From: an uncultured Pelagibacteraceae bacterium
GTDB lineage: Bacteria > Pseudomonadota > Alphaproteobacteria > Pelagibacterales > Pelagibacteraceae
Direction: 5' to 3'
DNA length: 49,724 nucleotides
Assembly (NCBI GenBank): GCA_902523095.1
Contig: CABYYE010000006.1
Location: forward strand, 1 to 49,724
A program made the position numbers and the translations under genes. Shown piece after piece: positions 38,079 through 47,729 of the stretch. The stretch's first letter is position 1, and the number at the start of each line of letters is the position of its first letter. The notes under the pieces were generated by a model. The model worked only from the letters and a program-made list of their open reading frames with translations. It did not search any database and had not been told where the DNA came from.

Positions 38079-39455
38079 ATGAAAAAATGGAATTTAAATA
38101 GTTGGTCAAAATATCCAGCGAAACACTTGCCTGATTATAAAGACAAGAAGGAGCTTGATTTAGTATTAAGTAAAGTCAAAAAATATCCTCCTCTTGTATT
38201 TGCAGGTGAAACTAGATCATTAAAAAAATCTTTGGCTGATGTTGTTAAGGGAAACGCTTTTTTACTACAGGGCGGAGATTGTGCTGAAAGCTTTGCTGAG
38301 TTTCACCCAGATAATATAAGAGATACTTTTAAAGTAATATTACAAATGTCCTTAGTGATGACGGCTTCTGCCTCAGTACCAGTTGTAAAGATTGGAAGGA
38401 TAGCAGGTCAATTTTCAAAACCTAGAAGTTCGCCACTTGAAAAAAAAGAAGGAAAAGAACTACCTAGTTATTTAGGCGATAATATTAACGGAATGGAATT
38501 TACAGAAAAAGCTAGAGTGCCTGACGCTAAAAGATTATTTAGAGCTTATTCACAATCAGCCTCAACTCTAAATCTTTTAAGAGCATTTTCTCAAGGAGGA
38601 TTTGCAGATTTAAGACAGGTACATTTATGGAATTTAGGATTTATTAAAGATAAAACAAAAGGCAAATACAAAGAGATAGAAGATAAAATTAGTGATGCTC
38701 TTGCATTTATGGAGGCATGTGGAATTAATTCAGATAATAATAGAAGACTTAGAACTGTAAATTTTTATACATCTCATGAAGCACTACTGCTTCCATTTGA
38801 AGAAGCTATGACAAGAGTTGACTCCACTACTGGTGAATATCATGATACTTCAGCTCACTTTGTTTGGATTGGAGATAGAACTAGGCAGCCTGACGGAGCA
38901 CATGTGGAGTTTTGTAGAGGAATAAAAAATCCAATTGGACTAAAATGTGGACCGACTTTAAAACCAGAAGAGTTAATAAACCTGTGTAACATTTTAAATC
39001 CAGAGAATGAGCCGGGAAGACTTACTTTAATTTCTAGATTTGGTTTTGATAATGTTGAGAAATATCTTCCGAAATTAGTTAAGGCAATTAAAAAAGAAGG
39101 ATTAAATGTAATCTGGTCATGTGATCCTATGCATGGAAATACGATTAAAGCTGCAACAGGTTTTAAGACAAGACCTTTTGATAGTGTTTTAAAAGAGGTG
39201 AAAAACTTCTTTGGTGTGCATCAGACTGAAGGTACATATGCAGGAGGACTACATGTTGAAATGACCGGACAAGATGTGACCGAATGTACTGGTGGAGCAC
39301 AAAAAATATCAGAAAAAGACCTATCTAACAGATATAGAACTCATTGCGATCCAAGATTAAATGCTGATCAAGCTCTAGAATTAGCTTTTTTAATCTCTGA
39401 AGAAATAAAGAAAAACTCAAAATATTCAAAAAAAATTATTCAAGCCGCGTCTTAA
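38079..39455 (+). CDS. aroG: Class II DAHP synthase
   Basis: A 458-residue plant-type 3-deoxy-7-phosphoheptulonate synthase. Motifs include [11 protein letters not shown] (metal-binding Cys), [60 protein letters not shown] and [17 protein letters not shown]. It joins PEP and erythrose-4-phosphate at the start of the shikimate pathway. A TATAAT at 38051-38056 with a weak -35 could serve as promoter. The stop codon lies inside a 12-bp inverted repeat. Confidence 0.95.
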   Translation: MKKWNLNSWSKYPAKHLPDYKDKKELDLVLSKVKKYPPLVFAGETRSLKKSLADVVKGNAFLLQGGDCAESFAEFHPDNIRDTFKVILQMSLVMTASASVPVVKIGRIAGQFSKPRSSPLEKKEGKELPSYLGDNINGMEFTEKARVPDAKRLFRAYSQSASTLNLLRAFSQGGFADLRQVHLWNLGFIKDKTKGKYKEIEDKISDALAFMEACGINSDNNRRLRTVNFYTSHEALLLPFEEAMTRVDSTTGEYHDTSAHFVWIGDRTRQPDGAHVEFCRGIKNPIGLKCGPTLKPEELINLCNILNPENEPGRLTLISRFGFDNVEKYLPKLVKAIKKEGLNVIWSCDPMHGNTIKAATGFKTRPFDSVLKEVKNFFGVHQTEGTYAGGLHVEMTGQDVTECTGGAQKISEKDLSNRYRTHCDPRLNADQALELAFLISEEIKKNSKYSKKIIQAAS

Positions 39456-39476
39456 TAATTATTGTAATTATTAAGA
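39450..39476. repeat. Perfect AT-rich inverted repeat at the aroG stop
   Basis: TCTTAATAATTA (39450-39461) and TAATTATTAAGA (39465-39476) are perfect inverse complements with a 3-base spacer (TTG). The aroG stop codon lies in the left arm. No T run follows on the plus strand, so it is not a standard terminator. It may protect the aroG 3' end, act as a weak terminator or be a protein site. Confidence 0.5.
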
Positions 39477-39507
39477 ACTAACCTTAAAAGAGAGGTAGGT
39501 ATTAATT

Positions 39508-40245
39508 ATGGACGTAAAAAAAAGAGCAAATATTATAACCGAGTGGATCAACAATTATTGCGAATCAGCTTCATATAAGCCAAAATCTTTGATTGTTGGA
39601 ATATCAGGAGGAATTGACTCTTCTGTAGTTAGTACTTTATGTGCAAATACTGGACGTAAAACAATTGTGTTAACGATGCCAATTAAACAAATTAAGGATC
39701 AACATGACCTTAGCTTAATTCACGCAAAGTGGTTAAAGGACAAATATAGTAACGTGGATCATCACTTACTGGAAATAGATAAGATTTTTAACTCTTTTGC
39801 TCAAGTTTTGAATAAATTTGATAATGAACATGGATACGCTAATTCAAGAGCCAGATTGAGGATGGCAACTTTATATCAAGTTGCAGCAGCTAACTCTGGA
39901 ATTGTTGTTGGAACAGGAAATAAAGTTGAGGATTTTGGTGTCGGCTTTTATACAAAATACGGCGATGGTGGGGTAGATATATCTCCCATAGCAGATTGTA
40001 CTAAGTCACAAGTTTGGGAGCTCGGCAGACACTTAGGTGTCTCTGAAAAAATTATTAATACACCGCCTACAGATGGACTCTGGGACGATGGAAGAAATGA
40101 TGTTCAACAACTTGGTATGACTTATGAAGATCTAGAGAAAGCTATGGTAGATAAAAATGACCCCAATTATCAAAAATATTTAAAGATAAGAGAAAAAAAT
40201 TTACACAAAATGAATCCGATACCAGTTTGCAAATTTAATGAATAA
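39508..40245 (+). CDS. nadE: NAD+ synthase
   Basis: A 245-residue ammonia-type NAD synthetase without a glutaminase domain. It has the PP-loop GISGGIDSSVVSTL near residue 32, YANSRARLRMATLYQVA, GTGNKVEDFGVGFYTKYGDG, and PPTDGLWDDGRNDVQQLG. It amidates nicotinic acid adenine dinucleotide. The AGGTAGGT upstream at 39495-39502 gives a good ribosome site for the ATG. Its last 8 bases overlap the cysS start. Confidence 0.93.
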   Translation: MDVKKRANIITEWINNYCESASYKPKSLIVGISGGIDSSVVSTLCANTGRKTIVLTMPIKQIKDQHDLSLIHAKWLKDKYSNVDHHLLEIDKIFNSFAQVLNKFDNEHGYANSRARLRMATLYQVAAANSGIVVGTGNKVEDFGVGFYTKYGDGGVDISPIADCTKSQVWELGRHLGVSEKIINTPPTDGLWDDGRNDVQQLGMTYEDLEKAMVDKNDPNYQKYLKIREKNLHKMNPIPVCKFNE

Positions 40246-41590
40246 TTTACATTTAACTAATTCACTAACAAATAAAAAAGAAGTATTTAATCCGATAAAC
40301 CAAGAAAAGGTCTCTTTATATTCTTGTGGACCAACAGTTTATGATAACCCCCATGTTGGAAACGCACGAGCTTTAGTAGTATTTGATTTATTATATAGAA
40401 TTTTAGTTGAACTTTATGGAGAAAAAAAAGTTATTTATGTAAGAAATATAACTGATATTGATGATAAAATAATTGAAGCATCTATAACAAAAAAAATAGC
40501 TATTTCAGAACTTACAAAAAAAGTTACTAAAAACTTTCATAATGATTGCGAAGATCTATTTTGTTTAAAACCAACAAAAGAACCTAGAGCAACAGAACAT
40601 GTGGATGAAATGATAACAATGGTAGAGAGTTTAATTAAAAAAAATGTAGCATATGAAAGCAATGGCCACATTTACTTTTCAGTCTTATCATTTAAAAATT
40701 ATGGAAAGCTTTCAAATAAAAAACTAGATGATCTCCAAGCTGGTGCTAGAGTAGAAATTTCTAAGAATAAAAAAAATTCTTTAGATTTTGTTCTTTGGAA
40801 ACCTTCAAAAGATAGTGAACCAGGTTGGGATTCTCCTTGGGGTAGAGGTAGGCCAGGTTGGCATCTTGAATGTTCAGTAATGAGTGAGAAGTATCTAGGT
40901 AAAAATTTTGATATACATGGAGGTGGTTTGGATCTAATTTTTCCTCATCATGAAAACGAAATAGCTCAATCATGTGTACATAATAATACAGACAAATTTG
41001 CAAATTATTGGGTTCATAATGGTTTTGTGACAATGAATAAAGAAAAGATGTCAAAGTCTTTAGGCAATATAACTACTATTGAAAGTGCAACCAAAAAATA
41101 TTCTGGTCAAGTTGTTCGACTGTCTCTTTTGAGCGCTCAATACAAACAACCATTAGATTGGAATAATGATTTATTAGCTGAACAATCTAAAATCTTAGAC
41201 AAATGGTATTCTATGTACTCTGATGATTATAGCAAGAATACGCCGGAATGCTTTAGCGATTTGCTTGACGATATGAACACACCACTTTACATATCTAAAT
41301 TACATAAACTATTTCAACAATCACAAGAAGGTAATAAAGATAAAAAAAAAGAGTTCAACAAAGCATGCAGATTAATTGGTTTATTTAACGAGCCTCTTAT
41401 AAGCAGAAGTACATTTAAAAAAAGAAACGTTAAAATTTCAGAACAAATGATTTTAAGTAAAATTAAAGATCGTGAAAAAGCTAAAAAAATTGGAAATTTT
41501 AAATTGGCTGATCATTTAAGAGAGGAACTAAATAAGCAGGGTATTGATATTAAAGATGAAAAGGGTAAAACAACTTGGAAATACAAATGA
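40238..41590 (+). CDS. cysS: Cysteinyl-tRNA synthetase
   Basis: A 450-residue class I synthetase. It has YSCGPTVYDNPHVGNAR (HIGH-equivalent and zinc Cys), YVRNITDIDDKI, PGWHLECSVMS, HHENEIAQS with zinc ligands, and MSKSLGN (KMSKS). A short helical anticodon-binding region follows. It charges tRNA-Cys. The start lies inside nadE, and its stop overlaps the cimA start in an ATGA, giving a tightly packed run. Confidence 0.96.
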   Translation: MNNLHLTNSLTNKKEVFNPINQEKVSLYSCGPTVYDNPHVGNARALVVFDLLYRILVELYGEKKVIYVRNITDIDDKIIEASITKKIAISELTKKVTKNFHNDCEDLFCLKPTKEPRATEHVDEMITMVESLIKKNVAYESNGHIYFSVLSFKNYGKLSNKKLDDLQAGARVEISKNKKNSLDFVLWKPSKDSEPGWDSPWGRGRPGWHLECSVMSEKYLGKNFDIHGGGLDLIFPHHENEIAQSCVHNNTDKFANYWVHNGFVTMNKEKMSKSLGNITTIESATKKYSGQVVRLSLLSAQYKQPLDWNNDLLAEQSKILDKWYSMYSDDYSKNTPECFSDLLDDMNTPLYISKLHKLFQQSQEGNKDKKKEFNKACRLIGLFNEPLISRSTFKKRNVKISEQMILSKIKDREKAKKIGNFKLADHLREELNKQGIDIKDEKGKTTWKYK

Positions 41591-43191
41591 GCAAAGAAAA
41601 GATATACATTTTTGACACAACTTTAAGAGACGGCGCACAAACTGAAGGTGTTGACTTTTCAGTTGAAGATAAAAATAAGATAGCAAAAATATTATCTAAT
41701 ATAGGCGTAGATTATATAGAGGGTGGATGGCCAGGAGCTAATCCAGTTGATAATGAATTTTTCGACAAATCTCCTGAACTAGGTAAATCAAAATTTACTG
41801 CTTTTGGTATGACTAAAAAAAATGGAGTCAGCGCAGACAATGATCCTAATTTGTCACCTCTTGTTAACGCTAATTGTAAAACAGTTTGTGTTGTCGGAAA
41901 ATCTTGGGATTTTCATGTAAAAACAGCTCTAGGAATTAATAATGACGAAAATTTAAAAAATATTAAAGATACAGCAAAACATTTTATTAAAAATAAAAAA
42001 GAATTTTTATTTGATGCTGAACATTTTTTTGACGGTTATAAAAGCAATCCAAGTTATGCTCTTGACTGTTTAAAGCAAGCATACGATGAGGGTGCTAGAT
42101 GGGTAGTTTTATGTGATACTAACGGAGGCACGTTACCCAATGAAGTAGGAGAGATTATTCAAAAAGTTACAAAAGTAATTCCTGGTAAGAACTTAGGTAT
42201 ACATGCTCATAATGATACAGAAAATGCAGTAAGCAATTCTTTAACAGCTATTTTAGCTGGAGCTCGTCAGATACAAGGCACTATTAACGGTTTAGGAGAA
42301 AGATGTGGTAACGCAAACTTAATGTCTATAATACCAACAATTTTTTTAAAAAAAACTTTTAGTGAAAATTATGATTTAAACATAAAAAAAGATAAATTAA
42401 CTTCATTGACGGAGTGCTCAAGGTTTTTGGATGAAGTTTTAAACAAGAAGCCTAATAAAAATATGGCCTATGTTGGAGGTTCAGCCTTTTCACACAAAGG
42501 TGGATTACACGTCTCTGCTGTTAAAAAAGATCCTAAAACTTATGAACATATTGATCCTAAAGAGGTAGGTAATCATAGAAACATAATAGTATCTAATCAA
42601 GCAGGTAGATCAAATATAATTTCAAGACTTGAGAACTATGGAATAAAGATAGATTCAAAAGATCCACAAGTTCAAAAAATATTAAATGAAGTCAAAGAAA
42701 GAGAATTTACTGGTTATTCTTATGATGGCGCAGATGCTTCTTTTGAACTTTTAGCGAATAAACTACTTGGAAAATTACCTGAATACTTAAAAGTTAAAAG
42801 TTACAACGTTAATGTAAAGAAAGATGAGAAATTAAAAACAACAGCTAATGTTACGTTTATAGTTGACGGTAAAGAAATTAATTGTGAAGGTGAGGGAAAT
42901 GGACCAGTTAACGCTTTAGATAATGCTATTAGATCTAATTTCAAAAAAGTAGAGAAGTACTATGATTATTTCTCAGACTTGAAACTTTTAGATTATAAAG
43001 TAAGAATATTAAATACTGGGACAGGAGCAACTACCAGAGTTTTAATAGAAAGCACAGATAAGAGCGGCAAGAGTTGGTTTACAATAGGTGTTTCTCAAAA
43101 CATTATTGAAGCATCGTTTAAAGCACTTATTGATAGTTTAGAATATAAGTTGTTTAAAGAAAAAGCACCTGCAAACATTCATGAAAAATAA
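41587..43191 (+). CDS. cimA: (R)-citramalate synthase
   Basis: A 534-residue member of the alpha-IPM synthase family, from the ATG at 41587 (a TTG at 41575 is less likely). It has FDTTLRDGAQTEGVDFSVED, YIEGGWPGANPVDNEFF, which distinguishes CimA from LeuA, GIHAHNDTENAVSNS with metal-binding His, and INGLGERCGN. A C-terminal regulatory domain with NGPVNALDNAI follows. It condenses pyruvate and acetyl-CoA to citramalate, a threonine-independent start to isoleucine. Feedback by isoleucine is likely through the C-terminal domain. Confidence 0.92.
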   Translation: MSKEKIYIFDTTLRDGAQTEGVDFSVEDKNKIAKILSNIGVDYIEGGWPGANPVDNEFFDKSPELGKSKFTAFGMTKKNGVSADNDPNLSPLVNANCKTVCVVGKSWDFHVKTALGINNDENLKNIKDTAKHFIKNKKEFLFDAEHFFDGYKSNPSYALDCLKQAYDEGARWVVLCDTNGGTLPNEVGEIIQKVTKVIPGKNLGIHAHNDTENAVSNSLTAILAGARQIQGTINGLGERCGNANLMSIIPTIFLKKTFSENYDLNIKKDKLTSLTECSRFLDEVLNKKPNKNMAYVGGSAFSHKGGLHVSAVKKDPKTYEHIDPKEVGNHRNIIVSNQAGRSNIISRLENYGIKIDSKDPQVQKILNEVKEREFTGYSYDGADASFELLANKLLGKLPEYLKVKSYNVNVKKDEKLKTTANVTFIVDGKEINCEGEGNGPVNALDNAIRSNFKKVEKYYDYFSDLKLLDYKVRILNTGTGATTRVLIESTDKSGKSWFTIGVSQNIIEASFKALIDSLEYKLFKEKAPANIHEK

Positions 43192-43906
43192 ATATGGTTT
43201 TATTTTGATAAAACCTCAATTAGGTGAAAATATTGGTGCATCTGCAAGAGCCTTAAAAAATTTTGGATTTAAAAATTTATTGATAACAAATCCTAGGGAT
43301 GGATGGCCAAATATAAGAGCTAAAGCTACTTCAGTTGGTGCTTTCGACATCTTACAAAAAACTAAAATTTTTGAAACAACCGACCAAGTTGTAAAAAAAT
43401 TTGATATTATTTTTTCCTTTAGTGCAAGGAAAAGAGAGATTAATAAAAAACATATTAGTTTAAATAATTTTATAAATATTTTAAAAAAACTAAAATCAAA
43501 AAAAATTGGTTTAATGTTTGGACCTGAAGCTTCAGGTTTATCAAATATAGATCTGTCTTATTCAAATTATATAGTCCAAATTCCTTCATCCCCGAATTTT
43601 AAATCATTAAATCTATCACACTCATTATTATTGATTTGTTATGAGATTTTTAAAATGAACAAATTTAGATTACTTAAACAAACCTCATTTACTAAAAAAA
43701 TAGGAAAGAAAGGAAAAATATCACAAATTCTTGACTTAATTACATTAAGACTAGAAAAAAAAAATTTTTTTCAGCCTCCAGAAAAAAAACTGACAATGAT
43801 TTCAAACATAAATAATTTATTTTATAGAATGGAGCTAAATGATAAAGAATTGAGGATTTTAAGTAGCATAGTAGGCTCTTTAACAAAAAATAAGAAAAAA
43901 GCATAA
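43181..43906 (+). CDS. trmJ: TrmJ-like tRNA 2'-O-methyltransferase (SpoU family)
   Basis: A 241-residue SPOUT protein. Motif 1 is LGENIGASARALKNFGF near residue 14, followed by NPRDGWPN and KATSVGA. The knot region is GLMFGPEASGLSN near residue 110, and SLNLSHSLLLICYEI is close to motif 3. This pattern matches TrmJ, which methylates the ribose at position 32 of several tRNAs. The first 11 bases overlap cimA. A helical C-terminal tail of about 70 residues completes the usual length. Confidence 0.85.
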   Translation: MKNKYGFILIKPQLGENIGASARALKNFGFKNLLITNPRDGWPNIRAKATSVGAFDILQKTKIFETTDQVVKKFDIIFSFSARKREINKKHISLNNFINILKKLKSKKIGLMFGPEASGLSNIDLSYSNYIVQIPSSPNFKSLNLSHSLLLICYEIFKMNKFRLLKQTSFTKKIGKKGKISQILDLITLRLEKKNFFQPPEKKLTMISNINNLFYRMELNDKELRILSSIVGSLTKNKKKA

Positions 43907-43949
43907 TTGACAATAACCCCCTAAACCTTGTAAACCCCTTCTTAAAAAT

Positions 43950-44567
43950 ATGACTAAAAGATTAAAATCAAAGCATAAAGTTGATAGGAGGCTAAAAGCT
44001 AATTTATGGGGCAGACCTAAAAGTCCATTTAACTCTAGGGCATACCCACCCGGTCAACACGGTCAAAATAAAAAAGGCAAACCTACAGATTTCGGAACTC
44101 AGTTACAAGCTAAACAAAAACTTAAGGCGTATTATGGAAATATTAACGAAAGACAATTTAGAAATATATACAGAAAAGCTTTAGCAAAAAAAGGTGACAC
44201 AACTGAAAATTTAATAGCACTGCTAGAAAGTAGACTTGATACTGTTATCTACAGAGCAAAATTTGCAACAACAGTTTTTTCAGCAAGACAAATGATTAAT
44301 CATGGACATGTGAGAGTTAATAAGAAAAGAGTAAACATATCTAGCTTTTTAGTAAAAGAAACTGATCTCATCGAAATAAGAGAAAAATCAAAAAAATTGA
44401 TGGTCATTGATGGAGCTCTTCAGAGCAAAGAAAGAGATGTTCCAGAGTACATTCAGTCAGATAATAAAAATAAAACGGCTAAATTGATAAGAGTTCCTAA
44501 ATTTTCAGAGGTGCCATACCCAGTGATAATGGAACCAAATTTGGTGATCGAATACTATTCAAGATAA
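43950..44567 (+). CDS. rpsD: 30S ribosomal protein S4
   Basis: A 205-residue S4 protein of full length. It has the N-terminal [20 protein letters not shown], the AYPPGQHGQ motif, [22 protein letters not shown], and an S4 RNA-binding fold with [15 protein letters not shown]. It binds 16S rRNA early in assembly and can act as a translational repressor. It stands alone rather than in the alpha operon. TTGACA at 43907-43912 could be its -35 box, but the -10 candidate (near 43930) is poor. Confidence 0.97.
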   Translation: MTKRLKSKHKVDRRLKANLWGRPKSPFNSRAYPPGQHGQNKKGKPTDFGTQLQAKQKLKAYYGNINERQFRNIYRKALAKKGDTTENLIALLESRLDTVIYRAKFATTVFSARQMINHGHVRVNKKRVNISSFLVKETDLIEIREKSKKLMVIDGALQSKERDVPEYIQSDNKNKTAKLIRVPKFSEVPYPVIMEPNLVIEYYSR

Positions 44568-44615
44568 TTTTTTATCTTTTAATTATACAGCAAATCAATA
44601 TTATAAATATATTTA

Positions 44616-46214
44616 ATGATTCAATTTCTAAAGAAAAATATATTATTTTTATTTCTTTTTTTTTATTTCATAATAGGAAGCTTTAACTCCATAAATACTG
44701 GAATATCTTTTGATGAATACCATGAACAAAAAAATTGGAATTTCCATGTTAAATATACAAAAAAATTATCAAGTCATATTTTTTTGGGTGAGAATTTTGA
44801 TGAAAAGCTAAATGAAGAATATATTGTAAATTATTTGGGTTATGGGATAGGTTTTCAGATAATTTCACAGCCAATACAGTCATTATTGAAAGACTCAATA
44901 TCAAAATTAAGTCAGATAAATGATTATGGAGCACATCTTACAGCGAAACATTTTGTAGTTTTTTTATTTTTTTTTCTATCAGGAATATTTCTATATTTAA
45001 TTCTAAAAAAAATAATCAATGATAAATTTTTCTGTTCAACAACTTTAGCTCTATACCTTCTTTATCCTTATTTATTTGGACAATCTATGTTTAGTCCTAA
45101 AGATATCCCTTTTATGTCAGTTTGGTTAATGTGCACTTTTATAAGCTTTTATTTATTTGACCTTATTATAAAGAATAATAAATTAAATTATTTAAGTGTA
45201 TTTTTTTTCTCTTTGTCTACTGCTTATTTATTATCAATTAGAATAGCTGGAATTCTTATTTTATTTCAATATTTAATTACATTCATTATTTATTTAAGTT
45301 CAACAAAAGCTTCTTTAATTTCGTTTTTCAAAAAGTTTTATTTAAAAATTTTATTTTTTTCTTTTACTACGCTGTTATTTACAATGATTTTATATCCCCC
45401 ATTTTTACTAGACCCCTCGTTATTTTTCTTATCTATAGATCGTATGGCAAGTTATTTTAATGATGTTTGCACCAACACTTTAGGAAGTTGTATGCATCCA
45501 AAAAATTTACCTTCGACATATATACCAATCTGGTTAATGGTGAAATTACCTTTTTTTATTATATTTGGAATTTTTCTTTTACCAATAGTAGAAAAAAAAA
45601 TATTTATTGACACTAGAAAAAATATTTTCTTTGGAACAATTGTTGGCTCTTCACTATTTATTCCATTATTATTAATAATAAGAAAAGTTCATCTGTATGA
45701 TGAATTAAGACAAGTTATGTTTATTGTGCCATTATTATTTATTTTAGGTTCGGTTTCGCTTTATTACTTTTCAAAAAGAATATTTTATGTATTAGCAGTT
45801 ATAATGATTTGTATTTTTACAATTGAGAATATAAAGATAAATCCCTATCAGTATGTTTGGTTTAATTTGCCATCAAGATTTATTGATCTTACAAAAAAAT
45901 TTGAACTTGAATATCAAGGTATAAGTGGAAGGGAGATTGCAAAAAAGATTTCATTATCAAATAATGATAACTTATGTATTTTGGTAAATCCTGAACATAC
46001 AGTTAAACCTTACTTAAATCCTACCAGATATAATTGTTTTGCAATATGGCAAGCAATTGATACTAATTATAAAAGGCCTTTTCTAGCTGTACAACATGTA
46101 AGAAATATAAAAAAAGGAAAAAGTTACAAGTGTAAGACTATTTATAAATCCAATTTCACTTTACTATTTCATAAAAAAAGATTTGTGACAGGTAAATTAT
46201 TAAAATGCACTTGA
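44616..46214 (+). CDS. GT-C membrane glycosyltransferase, GT39/ArnT-like
   Basis: A 532-residue integral membrane protein with about ten helices. The first loop contains the acidic motif GISFDEYHE near residue 30, as in GT39 and other GT-C enzymes that use lipid-linked sugars. QSMFSPKDIPFMSVWL near residue 165 is a second family-like segment. The last 130 residues form a soluble periplasmic domain with several Cys. The likely role is transfer of a sugar from an isoprenoid carrier to a lipid, glycan or protein outside the inner membrane. It is an accessory gene placed between rpsD and the grxD block. Confidence 0.65.
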   Translation: MIQFLKKNILFLFLFFYFIIGSFNSINTGISFDEYHEQKNWNFHVKYTKKLSSHIFLGENFDEKLNEEYIVNYLGYGIGFQIISQPIQSLLKDSISKLSQINDYGAHLTAKHFVVFLFFFLSGIFLYLILKKIINDKFFCSTTLALYLLYPYLFGQSMFSPKDIPFMSVWLMCTFISFYLFDLIIKNNKLNYLSVFFFSLSTAYLLSIRIAGILILFQYLITFIIYLSSTKASLISFFKKFYLKILFFSFTTLLFTMILYPPFLLDPSLFFLSIDRMASYFNDVCTNTLGSCMHPKNLPSTYIPIWLMVKLPFFIIFGIFLLPIVEKKIFIDTRKNIFFGTIVGSSLFIPLLLIIRKVHLYDELRQVMFIVPLLFILGSVSLYYFSKRIFYVLAVIMICIFTIENIKINPYQYVWFNLPSRFIDLTKKFELEYQGISGREIAKKISLSNNDNLCILVNPEHTVKPYLNPTRYNCFAIWQAIDTNYKRPFLAVQHVRNIKKGKSYKCKTIYKSNFTLLFHKKRFVTGKLLKCT

Positions 46215-46217
46215 TCA

Positions 46218-46922
46218 TTAACTAGTGAAGTTTTTAATGAATTTATCTAAAAAAATATGGTTAAAAGTAGAGGACCATTTTTTTTCATAGTCTAAATCAT
46301 TTAAAAATTTATACACTTCTGACTCTACAAGGTTTTGATCTATTATCTCTACACAAATTATTTTTGGTCTATAAATCTTAAAATCGAGCGATTTCAACGC
46401 CTCTAAATCAGCCCCCTCCAAATCTACATTTAAAAAATCTATTTTTCTGTTACTATATTTTGTACTGTTTAGTATTGAGGTAAGCTTCTTAGAGTAAATT
46501 TTTTTTTCTTTAATAGCACCTTGCATTCTTTTTTCTGCTTCTTGCTTTTTTATTGTATTAAGTTGGCTAATTTCTTTTTGATGATAAAATATTACCTCTC
46601 CATCATTTTCATCTATTGCAGTATTAATATTTATATCTTCTGGTCTCAAAAAATTAAATAAATCTATAGTGAATTCACTTAAGTCTATATTGATACCTCT
46701 CCAATTTTTTTTATATAATAGGTAGGTGTTATTTAAATGTATTGGATGGTAGCAACCAGCGTCAACAAAAAAACCATTCTTTATATCTTTAGTTAATCTT
46801 AATATTTGTAAATCCTCTCCTTCCATTGAGTAACTTTTTTTGGATAAAAAAGCTTTATTTTTTAAATATATGTTGTGAAAAATTTTAATTTTTTTATATA
46901 CTTTTAAAAGTATATTTTTCAT
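46218..46922 (-). CDS. FkbM family methyltransferase
   Basis: A 234-residue protein with SMEGEDLQILRL, VDAGCYHPIHLNNTYLLYKK (SAM loop), WRGINIDLSEF, and FLNVDLEGADLEALKSLDF with the family Asp D167 intact. These mark the FkbM group that O-methylates sugars or related glycan parts. It overlaps the small membrane-protein gene upstream by 4 bases and is convergent with the GT-C gene at a distance of 3 bases. With that transferase it forms a small glycan-modification patch. Confidence 0.85.
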   Translation of the reverse strand: MKNILLKVYKKIKIFHNIYLKNKAFLSKKSYSMEGEDLQILRLTKDIKNGFFVDAGCYHPIHLNNTYLLYKKNWRGINIDLSEFTIDLFNFLRPEDININTAIDENDGEVIFYHQKEISQLNTIKKQEAEKRMQGAIKEKKIYSKKLTSILNSTKYSNRKIDFLNVDLEGADLEALKSLDFKIYRPKIICVEIIDQNLVESEVYKFLNDLDYEKKWSSTFNHIFLDKFIKNFTS

Positions 46923-47182
46923 TTAGCAGAGTTGAGCTCATTTCTAATTTTAATGATAAACTGATTGATTAGTCTTCTTTCATCTTCATCTAAATAGTTT
47001 TCCTGTTTGATTGCTTTTTCCATTTCTGATTTGATAGAATTGACCATGTCTTTTCTTCCTTCTTTTGTAAACAAAATCTCTGTTTTTTGATTAATCTTAT
47101 TTATAGTTTTTCCAATGGTGAACTCAAATACAATTATTAAAGCAATTACTGCAATCAATGTTTTGTAAATATAATTTCTCAT
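46919..47182 (-). CDS. Small membrane-anchored protein of unknown function
   Basis: An 87-residue protein with one N-terminal hydrophobic helix (about 7-24, YKTLIAVIALIIVFEFTI). A charged, helical C-terminal part is rich in Lys and Glu, with MVNSIKSEMEKAIKQENYLD. The layout suggests an anchored protein with a soluble domain in the periplasm. No family was recognised. The start shares one base with the grxD stop and the stop overlaps the FkbM start, so it is cotranslated with both. Confidence 0.7.
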   Translation of the reverse strand: MRNYIYKTLIAVIALIIVFEFTIGKTINKINQKTEILFTKEGRKDMVNSIKSEMEKAIKQENYLDEDERRLINQFIIKIRNELNSAK

Positions 47183-47499
47183 TAAATTATTTTCTTTTGT
47201 TCTAAAAGCAACTTAAGTTCTCCTTTTTCAAACATTTCTTTAACTATATCGCAACCACCTATAAACTCACCATTAATATATAGTTGAGGTATAGTGGGCC
47301 AATCACTAAAATCTTTTATGCCTTGTCGCAAATTCTCATCTTCTAAAACATTTACACCGTTAAAATTAACTTTTAAATGCTTTAGAACATTTGAAACAGC
47401 CATTGAGAAACCACATTGAGGAGAATCAGGTGTGCCTTTCATAAATAAACAAACTTTATTATCATCAATTAACTTTTTAATTTTTTCATTAATATTCAT
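47182..47499 (-). CDS. grxD: Monothiol glutaredoxin (Grx4 type)
   Basis: A 105-residue monothiol glutaredoxin with the CGFS active site in [17 protein letters not shown]. The [20 protein letters not shown] segment supplies the cis-Pro and glutathione-binding residues. Such proteins carry or sense Fe-S clusters together with BolA proteins, and bolA is the next gene upstream with a one-base overlap. It is cytoplasmic. Confidence 0.95.
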   Translation of the reverse strand: MNINEKIKKLIDDNKVCLFMKGTPDSPQCGFSMAVSNVLKHLKVNFNGVNVLEDENLRQGIKDFSDWPTIPQLYINGEFIGGCDIVKEMFEKGELKLLLEQKKII

Positions 47500-47729
47500 T
47501 ATTTTTCCTTTGTTGTAATTGTTAAAGCGTGAAGCTCATTTCCCATTTTAGGTCCTATTGATTTATAAACTAATTTGTGTTGGTTTATTTTACTCAAACC
47601 TTTGAACATTTTTGAAGTTATTATTGCCGCATAGTGATTATTATCTCCCATAAGGTCTTTAATTTCTATTGTAGCATCAGGAATACCCGCCAATATTAAT
47701 TTTTTTATTTCTTCAATTGCTAATGCCAT
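47499..47729 (-). CDS. bolA: BolA family protein
   Basis: A 76-residue BolA protein. It has the class II KH-like fold with [40 protein letters not shown] and the final [19 protein letters not shown], including the conserved His. BolA and monothiol glutaredoxin form Fe-S-bridged pairs in other bacteria. It overlaps purL and grxD by one base on either side. Confidence 0.95.
   Translation of the reverse strand: MALAIEEIKKLILAGIPDATIEIKDLMGDNNHYAAIITSKMFKGLSKINQHKLVYKSIGPKMGNELHALTITTKEK

Noticed and set aside
40761-41054. Minus-strand open frame opposite cysS
   Set aside because: cysS is unmistakable through HIGH-like and KMSKS motifs; the antisense frame has low-complexity composition.
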